64,000 nucleotides of DNA from contig OZ237748.1 in assembly GCA_965178125.1 (NCBI GenBank), positions 434,001-498,000 on the forward strand, in the 5' to 3' direction. The notes beneath the pieces are model-generated. The model did not search any database. It had not been told where the DNA came from and saw only the letters and a program-made list of their open reading frames with translations. Numbering within the stretch: the stretch's first letter is position 1; every line of letters starts with the position of its first letter. A program made the translations under genes and the position numbers. The stretch comes from Bilabrum cf. latius. Taxonomy: Eukaryota; Bigyra: Bicosoecida; Bigyra; Bicosoecida. Positions 24,073-36,761 of this stretch are shown piece by piece.

Positions 24073-27000
24073 ATGAGTCTGCTTAACATGATACATTTAA
24101 TATTAAGGTTAATCATCCAAAATTACAGGGGAGACGCACTTCGATCAGCAGCCAGATATGGCAAGGTGGATGACCTGAGGGCCTGCCTGGATTCAGGAAC
24201 GGACATCGAATCCAAAGATGGCGTGAGATTGAGTACTACTTGTCGAGCTGTTGGATTCCTTCTTGAATTGATGTTAATGTGATGGGAAGAAGGTTTGCGT
24301 ACAGGCTGTCAAGGAGCTCACCATGGGTGGGATAACGATCCACCTTTGGAGCGAAGCAGACCTGATGTATGTGTAGTGTCACTGCTGCTTAGCGTACTTG
24401 ACAGGGGCATGCACCTCTCGTTCTGCTTGCTCTCCGCGCCTGGCCATCAGCGGATCCTAACCCCCCGCCACCAGGTTGCTCCCTTCCATCGGGGTCCGCC
24501 TGCCATCCACGGCTACCTACCAACGGCTACATCTTTCTTTGGTGCACCGCAGGATGGTAGGACAGCTGCATGGTGGGCTGCATGCAACGGCGAGACGGAC
24601 TGCCTGTAGCTGCTCATCGAGAGGGGCGCCAACGTGAACGCTGCCTTCAACGTGAGAGAGATAGACTGCTTGCACCACAGGGCGAGTTATAGGAGGTACC
24701 TGGGATATTTGATTTCGTTTGACAGCTCATCATACTGTTTGTGTTGGTTGCGGTGGCTAGCATGGCATCTGAATGGCTCCTCGTCGGTTGAGCCGGGCCC
24801 ACGATCAATTGCTTCCCGATGACTGATGAAGTCTCAAAATACCGCGCAATTTATTCATGCTGTCTTGTGGATGCGGTTGATTGTATGTTAGTATTTTTTT
24901 TCCTTTTTATGTCTTCAAGTATTGGTGCGAGGTAGTTTTGCCATCGCTAAGCCCCGCCCGGCTGGCCCACATGGCTCCCGTGCTGAGTGGGGCAGGTGAG
25001 TGGTGGCTTGCGGGATGAGGATTCACCCGAATTGTGTCTGGGTTTTCGAATCGAATATCTGCAGATTGATAGACTTGGCGTACTAGCTATATTTAAGTTT
25101 GGTTTTCGATCGATGACAGCTCTCCGGGGGAGGATAGGACTGGCATATGTGACGAGCATTCAGCTCTATTCTTATTGCCTGGCTGGCGCCTCCATTGGGC
25201 AGAGTTCAATAAGTTTGTATTGCTCAGTAGATACATAGTATGACATGGATGCAATACAGCTGGTTCATTTGTCTTGCCCAAACACCCTGCTCCCCTCCCC
25301 CCCAGCCCCTGGCTTCATCCCTCCGCTGCAGTATGGCCACACACCTGTTCATATGGCATCCTGGATGGGGCACGATGATTGCCTGAGGATTCTCATTGAA
25401 AATGGGGGGAACGTCAACGCAGTGGATATAGTGAGAGGTAGAACTATGTTGAAGGAGAGTATATATATATGTGTGCCTGTGTGCTTGTGTGCTGGATGGG
25501 TGTGTGTGTCTGTCCGGCTTGGGATTGCCCGCTCCCGGGTCCGAGACCCGCTGGCAGGTCTCTTCGCGGTGCTTCCGCTGCGTTGATGGATTGGGGGTGG
25601 TGCTAGTGCGCGTATCTTTGGCTGTAGGTATGGTATCATGGTTTGGACCCATCGGCGTGATTTTTGCGGTGCAACCCTGCGATCGGATTCGAATCGAAAT
25701 CCGAATGGTCCCAACGTACCGCTGTTTGGGAGCTATAGGTCGCAATGACAAGGTTCGGAGAGTGTTATTCTTATCAAGATGTGGATGGAGTTATATGTCA
25801 AGTCGCGTATCGACGGATTGGCCGGTTCTGGAAGGAAAAAACTGCGCTCGCCTGGCCAAGCCTTGGCTGGTGGTCGATGGTCCATTCGATTCTCAAGCGG
25901 GGAGCGTTTGGCTTTGTTTGCGGGTCTGATAGTTTTGATTAAAGTGTGTTTCGTCCTTTCGGCATGTTGTTGGAGGCGGGGGGCCATATCTAGCCGAGTA
26001 GATCCTCCTACTGTGGTTCCTAGCGTGGCCGTCTGTAGCGTGTGTTTGGCGATGAAGCGATGCTTGATGCAGTATTTGGATTTGTTGATTGGCATTTCTG
26101 ATGAGTCGAAGTTTTCTGGGTCAGAAAGATGGTGCAATTGATGCTTGGCGGGTCTTGGACTGTGTGTCTGAACGGCTCTGTCTGGTTCGTTCTGGTGAAG
26201 CTTCGCTGGCATCGGATCACCCAAGATCGTGATTTTGGTCTGCTTGGCAATACAAATGAATCTGCTTGGTTGGTTTGGATCCTGTATCAATACACTCTGT
26301 ATGCGTGGAGCTCGCTGCTTGTGTTGATTTGCTCGTAAGGTTCCTGATGGCATAGCTGCGCTAGGCATGCGATGGGTCGATGGCACGTATCGATGGGACA
26401 TGAAAGTCTGCTTGGACGTAATACAGAAGCATATGATCAAGCATTTGTTTGGTATACTTCCTGGCGTACAGCGCGACTGGATGCTGTGTGTATAGTATCC
26501 TGCAGTCTGACCATCACGGCAGCTAAACTATATGGAGGCGGCCAATGTCGATCGGTACTGCCTGGTCTGGAGCCGTAAAGGATTCAAAGCAATGAATGTT
26601 TTTTTGTGTATTGCACGAATGTATGTGGATTGCTTGGATTATGATTCATGATCTCAGCGGCGATCAAGGCGGCTACCGCCCGTCCCCCCAGAGGGCCCCT
26701 CGGCTATCTCAGCTCCAAGGCGGATTCAGAAGCCGGGACCAGTCCCTGTCGTGATGGAATGGTTTAATTGGAAGATTGATACATGTTTGGATTGGTTTTG
26801 ATTATATTGATTTTTTCCCGAGAGCGGGAATCGACCCGGGGACTGCGCCCGTAGGGCCCAGAGCGACTCCCACCAGTCCGTCCCATACCCCCCCCCCCCC
26901 CCCCCCCGTCCTGCCCACACATCTTCACCTTACGCAAGCACACTCCTTGCTCCCCTCCACCCCCTGGCTTTCATTCCCCACCCCTCCACCGCAGGATGGC

Positions 27001-28055
27001 TCCACACCCGTTCATTTGACATCCGCGAATGAGAAGAAGGTCTGCCTGGGAATGTTGATTGAAAATGGGGGAGACGAGAATGCAGTGGATACGGTGAGGG
27101 AGAGAAATATATGTTGAAGGAGAGTATATATATGTGTGTGCTTGTGTGCTGGATGGGTGTGTGTGTCTGTCCGGCTTGGGATTGCCCGGAGATTGCAATG
27201 GATTCAAGGCAATGTATGTGTTTTAGGTGTTGTACGGATGCATTTGGATTGGTTGAATAGCCATTGGGGGTTGTTCCGCAGTCCACATGGCACTACCTCT
27301 CTGTCTTTGCTCGCTTCCGGACCACTGCCACACCACGCCTTGCACATCGGGGGAAGTGATATTGCATGGATTCAAGCTCTGGAAGGTCGATCGGCCGGGC
27401 AATTGCCTGAGATATTTCATGTTGGCCCATGACCATACAGAAACCTCCGATTTCCCCGCAGAATGGAGACACCCCCCTTCACAATGCAGCGTACTGGGGT
27501 TGCACCGCCTGTGCCACCATCCTCATGGAGGCAGGGGCCCGCAGGGACATCAAGAACAACGTGAGCTTCCACAGCTGTATCGCAACAGCACTTGATTCCC
27601 ACATGTCCATCATGCGACCCGATGAATCGAAGGACACTCCCACGCACGAATTCACTCTCCGTGCATCTTTGACCCCACGACCCCTCCTCTCTCCCTGGCT
27701 TTATTTGATCGAGCAGAGAGGCGAGACTCCCACCAAAGTGGCAGACTCTCAAGGCAAGTCTGAAACCGCTGCCACCATCAAGTATTTCATCCCTTCGCAG
27801 ATTCGAAGAGCAATCTGCTGGAGGAGGGCAGTGGAGGCCAAGAGGGACGCATCGATGGTGTTCCAGGCGGCGAGTGAGGGCAGGCCCATGGAGCTGGCCA
27901 GGAGGCTGAGGCTAGGCAAGCTGGCCGGCGGGTCGGAGATCAAGGGAACTGTGACACTTGGTGATGGTAGCTCTAGACATGTACTTCCACTGGAGGCAGC
28001 CAGGTTGGGTGGGCACGACGATTGCGTGAAGTTGCTGCAGGAGGCATAGGGATGA
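24073..28055 (+). CDS. Ankyrin-repeat protein gene, copy 4 (best preserved)
   Basis: Start ATG 24073 (MSLLNMIHLILRLI), in frame with the first repeat (24129-24222, GDALRSAARYGKVDDL). Repeat exons 24553-24651, 25332-25430, 26995-27093 and 27462-27560 are each 99 bp, phase 0, with cag/gtgag borders. The last exon 27717-28055 (RGETPTKVADSQGKS to DDCVKLLQEA) ends TAG-GGA-TGA. TAG at 24607 is in the middle of a perfect repeat, where copies 2 and 5 have AAG (Lys) in DCLKLLIERGA; copy 3 has the same TAG. I assign the end to the TGA at 28053, reading the penultimate TAG as Gln, but TAG as stop there cannot be excluded from this site alone. Confidence 0.82.
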
Positions 28056-28250
28056 GGTCTAGGTTGGCGCTTCCGCTGGATGCAGCCAGGCTGGGTGGGC
28101 ACGACGATTGCGTGAATCTGCTGCAGGAGGCCTAGGGATAAGGTCTAGACTGGTGCTTCCACTGGAGGCAGCCAGGCTGGGTGGGCACGATGATTGCATG
28201 AAGTTGCTGCCGGAGGCCTAGGGATGAGGTCTTGGCTGGTGCTTCCACTG
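28056..28250 (+). repeat. Duplicated ankyrin exon ends
   Basis: Two to three decayed copies of the ~86-bp exon end (AGGCTGGTGCTTCCACTGG, then CACGACGATTGCGTGAA). The block stops abruptly at CCACTG/GTGCACC, where unrelated kinase-like sequence begins. Confidence 0.7.
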
Positions 28251-28553
28251 GTGCACCTTTCCAATCGTCTGCATGTGCTGGATCGCCTCGAGTGCCTGCA
28301 GCAGCCACAGCGCCGCCTCCCTAGGCCCCGTGCATGGCACGTTCCCTGCAGCCGATCGCAGGCTCGTGGGGTACAGGGGCATGGCCAGCCATGTGGTGCG
28401 CCCCACGATCTGTCCTGCCTCCATGAACACAGGGCCCACCCAGGGCAGCAGCAGCATGGAGGACCCGAAGAACGCGTGCCTTACTGGAACGATGTTCTTA
28501 TGCCCCCCAATGATCTGCGGCACCCTCCACTCCTCACGATGTAGAGCCATCAA
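28251..28553 (-). pseudogene. Protein-kinase fragment truncated before the HRD loop
   Basis: The minus frame from 28553 reads GGHKNIVPVRHAFFG, then LAMPLYPTSLR, then ALWLLQALEAIQHMQTIGKVH. This resembles a kinase N-lobe to catalytic-loop region (HpNIv, hinge, and the helix leading to VHRD). It stops at VH, where ankyrin 3' sequence begins, so the catalytic loop and activation segment are missing. The family match is from pattern only. It may be a gene end carried in by the neighbouring retroelement or by a rearrangement. Confidence 0.5.
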
Positions 28554-28622
28554 TCGACTCGTTGCGTGCGAATCGCCTTGGGCCTAGGGAAGCAGCCCTT
28601 TCAGCGCCAGCCGCACAGGCGA

Positions 28623-29224
28623 TCAATCCCCAGACCCAGCCCCCCCTTCTGCCCCTGCCCCGCCAGCGCCCCTCGCCCCCCGCCGTGCTACTTCCACCGC
28701 GAACACGAAGCCGTTGACTCCTTGACTTGCCCCCTGCTTGCCCTCTGGCAGGTTAAGCGGAGGGATGCGCCCGGCCTCGATCGCGGCCATCGAGGCAGAG
28801 TCGGGCAGTTGGCAGGCAGCAAAGACAGACGCGCGGCCGGGGCGCCGCTTGGCCGGCCCTGCCTCTATCACTCGACCTTGCCCGCCGATGAGTCTAATTT
28901 CCAGGTCTTCGGGCGGCAGCACCATCCTGAGATCCAGAAAGCCGCCCTGTCCTGTGTCGTAATGCAGCCGCCCGTGCAGATGCCCGAACCAGTCCCGGCC
29001 CCCAACTCCACGTCTTGCAGCGCAGACTGGTGCCGGCCCATGCTCAGAGCCAGCTGCCTCCACACGGCCTCGCCCGCCGCCCCCTCGCCAAGCCCCAGCC
29101 GGGCCCGCAGCACTGCCTCAATAGCCGCAGGATCGTCCCCCACGTCCTCCACTGGACATGGCTGTAGACTCTGTGGGGGGGATCTGATATTTTGTGGACT
29201 CAACTCAAAAGCGCACGCTATCAC
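28623..29224 (-). CDS. Unassigned coding-like segment
   Basis: Minus frame 29063-28623 ends at TGA and contains HLHGRLHYDTGQGGFLD and VIEAGPAKRRPGRASVFA. A second frame, 29224-28868, contains DDPAAIEAVLRARLGLGEG and overlaps it, as if an intron or frameshift joined them. I do not recognise a domain. It lies between the retroelement stop at 29265 and the kinase fragment on the same strand, so it could be an upstream exon of that kinase gene or part of the retroelement's 3' flank. Confidence 0.35.
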
Positions 29225-29264
29225 GAAGAAACATCTGGAACGAGGGCCCGGGACCTACCAGACT

Positions 29265-32200
29265 TCACGCTTCAGCTGCAATGGCCTAAACCACCTAAGC
29301 TCCACCCTGGGGACCCATTTCCCCATGGAGAGCGTCAGCATTCACGTTCCCTCCGGCGCCCGCTGCCGGCACCCCGTCCTGCTGCCCGTTCTGAGCCAAC
29401 CCTGCCTTGACGTTGGCGATCGCCACGGCGAGGTTGTTGTTTTCGGCTGCCCCTACAGCCAGGCTGGCAAAGTCCTCTCGGATCGCCCTTGCGAGCGCCC
29501 GTTTGGCCTTCGCTGCAGCCCTCCTCGATCCCTTCGAGACAAAATCGAGGATCCTTGAGTGGTCCTGCATGACCCGTGAGTACATAGTGTGGTACACACG
29601 CTGTTCCCCGCGCACGTGCTGGTGCTAGGCGGCACCAGAGAGGCGAGCCTTTGCCACGGAAGACCACGAGAGGCGCGCGTTGGCCGGACGAGTCGGAACC
29701 CGCCGCCCTTTGTCCTCCTGCCTCTTCTTCCGCAGCTTATCGAGCACCTACAGGAACTCGACCGACTTCTCCCCGATCCCCCCCAACACGTCCACCACAA
29801 AGGGTACGACCCGCACGCCACTGCGTACCGCCCCTTTCTGCGTCCTCACGGTCCCAGGACACCACTTGTCTTCTCCTCCGATCCGGACGCCGAGCGCTCC
29901 GAGGTCGACGGGCCTGCCGTAGCTGGCCAGCTTCGTGGCATGCGCGGCCCGCAGAGCAGACCCCTCTTGCCAGTCGCTGCCAATCCTCCACGACGAGCGG
30001 TCCCACCGGTAAGTTGCCGCAGTGGAATCAACCACCGTGACATCGATGAGATAAGCCGTCCCCTCGTGCTCAAAGAATAGGTCGCCTCGTGGCACGAGCG
30101 GACCGCGCCGACCCGGCAGCCGGGCCACTTGGCCCTCTGGCTCCCGGATAGGGCGTCTGCCCGTGGCCTCGCGGACCACCTGCTCGAGCACGTTGAGCAC
30201 CCGGAAGTGCCTGCGGCCTGGAAGGCCTCCGCAGACACGCTTGTCCTTGCACGTGGCACCGTGGCGAACTGACTAGATCAGTTCGACTACCTTGCCCTGC
30301 TTCCGGCACCCCGGGCAGATCTGCGTGACGCGCCACGCCTCCCCACATGCACCGTGCGTTGCCCCAAGAGGTTGTGGGGGACAGCTGCACGGCTGTGGGA
30401 TGGCGAGGCGCTGGCAGAACATGCCCCGGGCATCTTCAGGCTGGACTCGGCTCAGGACAGAGAGCGGCGCATGCAGCCAAGACCCGGCTCCTTGGGACCT
30501 GGCGGCGCGGATTGTGGCTCGCGCCACTCCTGCGTACTCTCTGGTGACTGCATCGACTGGAGCGAGTCTGTCGTGCGCAAGCGGAGATGAGGCATCCCAG
30601 AGGAGCCTCTCCACCTGCACTCGCTCAGCCAGTGCCGTCACATGGCTCTGGTTGTGCCCTCCTGCGGCACCTTCGAGAAAACGAATAACCGCCTGCGATG
30701 CGGTGGGTGCCGGCTGCTCCCCAGCCAGCTGCCTCGTCACCCATGCCCGAAGGTCCTTCACCTCCAGGCGCCAGGGTTCAGTGGCCCCACCGCACAGCTC
30801 CATACGGGCTGCCTTCTCGGCTGGGCTGCCCAGGAGTTCCGAAGTGCGGGCTGTGTCCCACACCATACCATAGCGTGGGGGGACGTCAGCCTCCGGAACA
30901 AGTGGAAGCAACGGACTCGGGAAACCAGCCATCCCGAAATTGTCTTGCTTCCCCTCTTGTACGAGTCTCCCGTACTTCGAGATTGCGGTCATCACAGTGT
31001 CCACAAGGGAGTTCAGGCGCGCGGTGCGCCCTCGCAGTGGGTTCAGCAGAGGGGGTGCCTCCCCGGCACCTGCCGCCGCACCTTCCCCGACCTCCTCCGC
31101 CGGGTCCCACTGGTTGAGCGCCACCTGCAGGTGTGGCAGGTTGAAGTCGCGTGCTACCCTCGCCAACCAGGGCCACACATCCAACAACCCCCCGACGCAC
31201 ATTGCCTCCCGGGTTAAATCGGCAGGCACGAGCCCCACTCCGAGGCCCCCACGGGCAACGGATAGCGGACCCAGCACGTCCAACACCTGTCTCTGGGCCT
31301 GCGAGAGAGCGCTTACACGCATCCCTGTCAGGAACTCCAGAAACGCTCCCTACACCTCCTTCAAATGGGGTGTCACCCCGTCCTTGAGCTCGGGCAAGAG
31401 GCACCCGCTCCTGTGCACGTGCGTCCACGCCGGCACAACGCACCGGGCAAACAGTGCGCGCGCACTGATTGGGTCCAGGTAGGCCAGGCGAAAAGCCTGA
31501 ACCACCGTCTCTTCCAAGCGTCCCTTCAAGACTTGTTCGGCCACTCCGACGTCGGTCCCTACCGGGACGCCCAGGATCCTCAGCCCATGCTCGTGGACCA
31601 CTCCTTCGAGCCTATCCTCCTGGTCTGGCGCCAATAGGTGGACCAGGCGCTAATAGGTGGCTCGGGAGGGGGAGAAGAACGACGTTTTCTTCTAGTTGAG
31701 GGAGAGGCCGACGTCCCCCAACTTCCCCTCCAACGTGGCGATGGCTGCCCTGACATTATCTAGCTCCCCCAACAGGAACACGTCGTCAAGGTACGCTACT
31801 AGGTACACATCCATGTGGGCAATCTTTGTCGCTTTCAGAGCGCCCTAAATGGCTGCGCAGAACAGCGCTGGAGACAATGGCGACCCCTACAGCACCCCCT
31901 CCAGGTTCTGCACAAGCTCTGTTCCATCCTCGCCAGACACAACACCATGTACTGCGTGCTGCAGACACTGGTGCACGTAAGTGCCCAGTCCGGTGGACAG
32001 CGACGCCAAAGCTTGCAAGGTCGCCTTCCGATGGATGGAGCCATATGCATCCGAGGCATCCAGCGCAGCGACCACCCACTCAGGGTTAGCGCTGAGAAGA
32101 GCCTGGATCGTTGCAATGGCTCCGTCCATCCCGCACTTGAGCCCCGCCCCCATCTGGTGTGGGGCGCAAGCTCGCTACACCTTCGGCAGCAATTCGGGCC

Positions 32201-33110
32201 GAAGGGCTCGGCTCACAAATGTATGCCACTGAGGCTGGATTGCGATGACCCTGAACTCCGAGCCCCCCTCCCCTTTCGGGATTGGGACCCCTCGAAACAG
32301 GCCCAGGCACGCGAATAGGCACGGCGGCAGGGCTCCCTCAACCATGGACTAGCAGAAGGCATGGAAGTCGTCATAAAGCCGCTTCACATCTGCTCCCTCC
32401 CCGGTCAGCAAGGTTTTCAGCACCTCTCTCGTCACACCAAAAGCATCTGGCGCCTTGAGTCGCAGGGCCTTCTAGACCTCCTCCCCTAGTCTAGCCCCCG
32501 ACAGCTCCACCACATGCTCGCGCGCGTCTCCTCCAGTTCCCCCTCGTCGGCCTCTTCGCACCGGGCGTGTCCAGCGGAACCTGGGGATCGGCTGGGACCG
32601 CTTGGTGCGAAACTTCCCCTACACCTTCGCCTGCATTTCGGCTGCCGTGCCCCTAGCGTGGGGCCTAGCAGCCAACCGCGACATGGCCTTACGGTAGTCC
32701 CCGATCGACAAAAACCGGAGGCAACTGCGTACTGCCTTGCGCGAAGGGGGGGAAGGAAGTCCCTTGCCACTGACGCTGGAAAGGATACCCCCCAACTTCT
32801 CCACAATCCTCCCGCGGGCTGCGAGAGACTCGGGATCATCAGATGGGGAGCTCCCACTCTTTCGGTCTACCACGGCTCCGCCAGCTATGGCTTCCTACTC
32901 AGCGGCAGCTTCGCGCGGGACACGAGAATCCGACGGCCGGCGACACAGCAAAACAAACACTTTCAGCTTATGTAAAGCCTACAGCGTGAGCTTCTCCTCC
33001 AGTTCTTTGCCTTTACCAGAATCGTTGGTCCAGGCGGAGGATACATTCATAGTCTCCTTCAGGAAGAGAGAAAGGGCGGTTCGTGCCTCCTTTTTCTAAT
33101 CTAGATTCAT
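29265..33110 (-). CDS. Non-LTR retrotransposon polyprotein (RT plus restriction-like endonuclease)
   Basis: One continuous frame from ATG 33110 to TGA 29265-29267, 1281 codons, with about 17 in-frame TAG and no TAA or TGA. RT core: FRGVPIPKGEGGSEFRVIAI near 32.3 kb, then LDASDAYGSIHR, then EGVL-TAG-GSPLSP (TAG at 31887, the QG-PLSP motif), YLDD at 31786-31797, and LN-TAG-KKTSFF. After the thumb region comes a cysteine cluster (CPGCRKQG, CKDKRVCGG), then GDLFFEHEGTAYLIDVTVVD with a later Lys, a PD-(D/E)XK-like endonuclease. RT followed by this nuclease marks R2/NeSL-type LINEs. The frame stays open upstream to 33503, so an earlier start is possible. Catalytic residues look intact. Confidence 0.88.
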
Positions 33111-33934
33111 ACTACGAAGCGCTGTCTCGCGTTCGGGCCAGAACGCACACTCAAGGATCAGCTTGCGAACGTCGTCGGGCAGTGGCACTGCCTCCAACTC
33201 AGCCGCCTAATGCTCCGCAGGAACCCCCGCTCCGGCCCCGCCGGCAACTTGTGGGACCGCATGTGGAACATTTGCTTCACCCTGATCTGCATCTTCTTCA
33301 GCTGCGGCGACTGCGGCATTATCTGCCCCCGGCGCCGCCTCAGCAACCACGATTGCTGCACCTCCGACCGCCGCCTCACCCACAGGCTAGGGAGGCTAAG
33401 CGTGACCGAAGTGCTAGCGTCCAATGACTCCGTCGGAATCAGAATCATTGGAATCGGGGGGGTTGGGGACTCCTGGTCCGGTCTAAGCGGCGCTGGCAGC
33501 ACCGTCAGAATCCTTGGCAAGTAACCTTCCCAAGGCGAATCTTTGCGCGACTCCCACACCCATTCTGGGCATCTTACCCTTACCGGCAACACGCCCTGAA
33601 CGTAGGACGATCTGACCCCCCCCGGGGTCATCCATTTCCCAAGGAGATTTTTTGTAGACTCTGTGATACAGTATTGAAAGGTGCTATTTGAACTCCACCA
33701 CTGGACCACCAGCCCATTGGCCATTTTACAACCTGCTTGGAACGCACTGGGCTGATTAGGGTATTATGTTGTAATGTAAGACAAACATGTGTATTTGGTG
33801 CCATTATTTGATTATTGGTACAGCATGTTGATTCTGAGAACGATGCTTAGAAGGACGCTGTTGCGTTTTGAACGCCGCCAACGATGTGAGTGACGCGATT
33901 AAAATATTGAATGATCTACCTTTGAAACTCACAG
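33111..33934. other. Retroelement 5' flank and upstream of ankyrin copy 5
   Basis: The LINE fr ame remains open to a TGA at 33504 in low-complexity Ala/Glu/Asp sequence. TGACCCC-cccc-GGGGTCA is a hairpin at 33613-33630. On the minus strand, TGGTCCAGTGG (33698-33708) matches a Pol III A box, followed at once by GAGTTCAAATAGC, resembling a B box without an anticodon arm. No gene is otherwise seen, and no E2F-like site. Confidence 0.4.
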
Positions 33935-36336
33935 GGAAGATGCACTTAGAAAAGCAGCCATATATGGCAAGGTGGACGACCTGATGGCATGCCTTGATTC
34001 GGGAACGGACATCGAATCCAAAGATAGCGTGAGATTGAGTACGACTGGTCGGGCTTTATGGATATTCTTTTGTTAATTGATGATATTTAGACTCGAAGGT
34101 CAATATAGCGACTGCCACAAAGTTTGCCGGCGGTCTGGTAACGATCGCCATTGGGGCAAGGCAGACGTGATGCCCGCCATCGATTCATTGGCGAGCCAGA
34201 GAGAAGGACAATTCAGGGCAGCATTTGTGAAGTGCAAAGTCGGCATGCGTACATGTCAGTAAAACGCACCTCTTGCATTGCTTGCTCTCTGCGCCTGGTC
34301 ACTACTATTAGCGGATCCCGGCCTTGACATTGCTCTCTTCCCTCGGCTACCTACCAACGGTTTCATTTTTTCTGTAGTACATCGCAGGATGGTTGGACAG
34401 CAGCATGGTGGGCTGTGTACAACGGCAACAAGGAGTGCCTGAAGCTGCTCATCGAGAGGGGCGCCGACGTGAACCCTGCCGACAGCGTGAGAGAGAGAGA
34501 GGCTACCAGGGGTTTCATGGCATCTGTTATAATAAAAAAAGGCTCTGGATCGATTATAGCCTACCGGCGGAGAACAGCAGGGGGTTGCATGACGAATATT
34601 CAGCTTGATCTGTCCTCGACTACCTCGGCATTGAGGCATATGCAGAGGCTGGCACCGGTCCCGATCGGGATGAAATATCTTGATATGGAGATTGGTATAT
34701 GTATGTTTAGATCCTGATTTTGATGATCTTGTCGATCAAGCGGGAATCCACCCGAGGACTACGCCCTAGTGGCCCATAGCGACTCCCATTGGTCCAAGTT
34801 AATGGGCCCCTCACACGCCGAGCACTTGCACCATACCCACACATATCCGCAACCACTTCTTACGCAAGCACATGCCTTGCTAATCTCACTCCTTATCTCC
34901 CATATCCTCATCGCAGAATTGCCAAACCCCTGTTCAATTGGCATCCATGAGAGGGCACAAGGATTGTCTGCGGTTGCTGCTTGAAAACGGGGGGGACGTG
35001 AATGCGGTGGATGATGTAAGAAATACATATAGAGGGAGAGGTTGGTCTTGCGTATGAATGTTTGTGTTGGATGGCTGTATGTGTCTGTTCGGCTTCGGAT
35101 TTGGTGATTTCATTCTGAAGCGGTCCTCTCTTTTGGAGCGGCTCGTTTGATTTTAAGTAGTAAATATTGAACTAATGTTATGCTTTTCGTGGCAGGGAGT
35201 TGTTTGCAGTCGAGTTGATCCTACCGATGCTCTGTGATGTACTTCAGTGGCAGTGCAGCCGTGATTGATCAACAATTGGGTCATATGCTTCCAATTGTGT
35301 GTGGCAGTGGTTTTGTCACTTGACAAACCCGCTCAGCGCCTGGGTTGTAGCCACCCGCTTGGGCCTCGGTCTGCTGACTGCGCCAGCGCAATCTTTAGTG
35401 GTGACGTTGCATGGATTCAAATTCCCAAATATAGCTTGGTTGCCTTAAAAATTATTCAAGAGAAATATGTTGGCTCATGAACTTTCAGTACCATACGATC
35501 CACACGCAGCATGGAGACACTCCCCTTCACAGGGCAGCGTACTATGGCAAGGCCGCCTGCACCACCATCCTCATGAAGGCAGGGGCTCGAATTGACATCA
35601 AGAACTACGTGAGCTTGTACATCGGTGGCAATTATATAGCATGGATTCAAACTCTCACACACGGATTGGTCGAGCAATTATATGAGATGACCAACTTGCC
35701 TCATTAGTTTTCAGTGGATCTATCCTCCGATTCCCCCGCAGTACGGAGACACCCCCCTCCACAGGGCAGCATTCTGGGGCCACATCACCTGCGCCACCAT
35801 CCTCATGGAGGCAGGGGCCCGCAGGGACATCAAGAACAACGTGAGTTTCCACAGCTGTATCGCAACAGCACTTGATTCCCACATGTCCAGCATGCTGCCC
35901 GATGAATCAAAGGACACTCCCACTCACGAATCCACCCCCGGTGCATCCCCGATACCTTGAACCGTCCTCTATTCCTTTTGCTTCTTGGATCGAGTAGGCT
36001 GGCAAGACTCCAGCGGAGCTTGCAGACGCGAGGGGCAACACCAAAACCGCCGCTGCCATTCGATCGTTCATTCCATCACGACTCCATAGAGCCCTGTGCT
36101 GGAGGCGGGTAGTGGAGGCCAAGAGGGACGCTGGGATGGTGTTCCAGGCGGCGAGTGAGGGCAGGCCCATGGAGCTGGCCAGGAGGCTGAAGCTGGGCAA
36201 GCTGGCCGGCGGGTTGGAGATCAAGGGAACTGTGACACTTGGTGATGGTAGCTCTAGACTGGTGCCTCCACTGGAGGCAGCCAGGCTGGGTGGGCACGAC
36301 GATTGCGTGAAGCTGCTGCAGGAGGCCTAGGGATAA
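33935..36336 (+). CDS. Ankyrin-repeat protein gene, copy 5
   Basis: Exons 33935-34028 (EDALRKAAIYGKVDDL), 34388-34486, 34917-35015, 35510-35608, 35742-35840 (99 bp each) and 35998-36336. Donors are gtgag except gtaag after 35015; the last acceptor is gagtag. The end reads LLQEA-TAG-GGA-TAA, where copies 2 and 4 have TAG-GGA-TGA. This TAA/TGA exchange after a shared TAG supports TAA as a stop. No convincing first ATG in frame is visible before 33935, and the shared ankyrin promoter is absent, so this copy may be 5'-truncated. A decayed duplicate of the exon end follows to about 36430. Confidence 0.78.
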
Positions 36337-36507
36337 GGTCTAGGCTGGTGCTTCCACTGGAGGCAGCCGGGCTGGGAGGGCACGTCGATCCGTCGATCCG
36401 GATTGCGTGAAGCTGCTACAGGAAGCCTAGGGAGGTTATCATTTGTACTTTTTTTACTTTTATTTATGATAATGGACACGCAATTGATCCTTTTGGATCA
36501 TCTGCGG

Positions 36508-36653
36508 CATGGCCCGCTGGCTGGCAGGGCACTCTCAAAGGGGCACTCCCCATCGGGGCGCAGGGGCAGTACTACGAGCCCATGGCCCGCTGGCTGGCAG
36601 GGAATTCTCAGGGGGGCACTGCCCATCGGGGCGCAGGGACAGTACTACGAGCC
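36508..36653 (+). repeat. 73-bp tandem duplication
   Basis: CATGGCCCGCTGGCTGGCAG starts at 36508 and 36581; two near-identical units. No coding meaning seen. Confidence 0.8.
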
Positions 36654-36761
36654 AAGGACGGATTCTAAGCTGCGTAATAGAGGATAGGTTCAGACTCTCG
36701 GAGCAATTGTTAAATCTGCATGTCCGACCACTAGATCTAGGAGATTGCCTTCAAGCTGCAG

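Noticed and set aside
28623-29063. Calling the coding-like segment an N-terminal part of the kinase
   Set aside because: Same strand and frame, but a TGA and no recognisable kinase motif lie between; not enough to join them.
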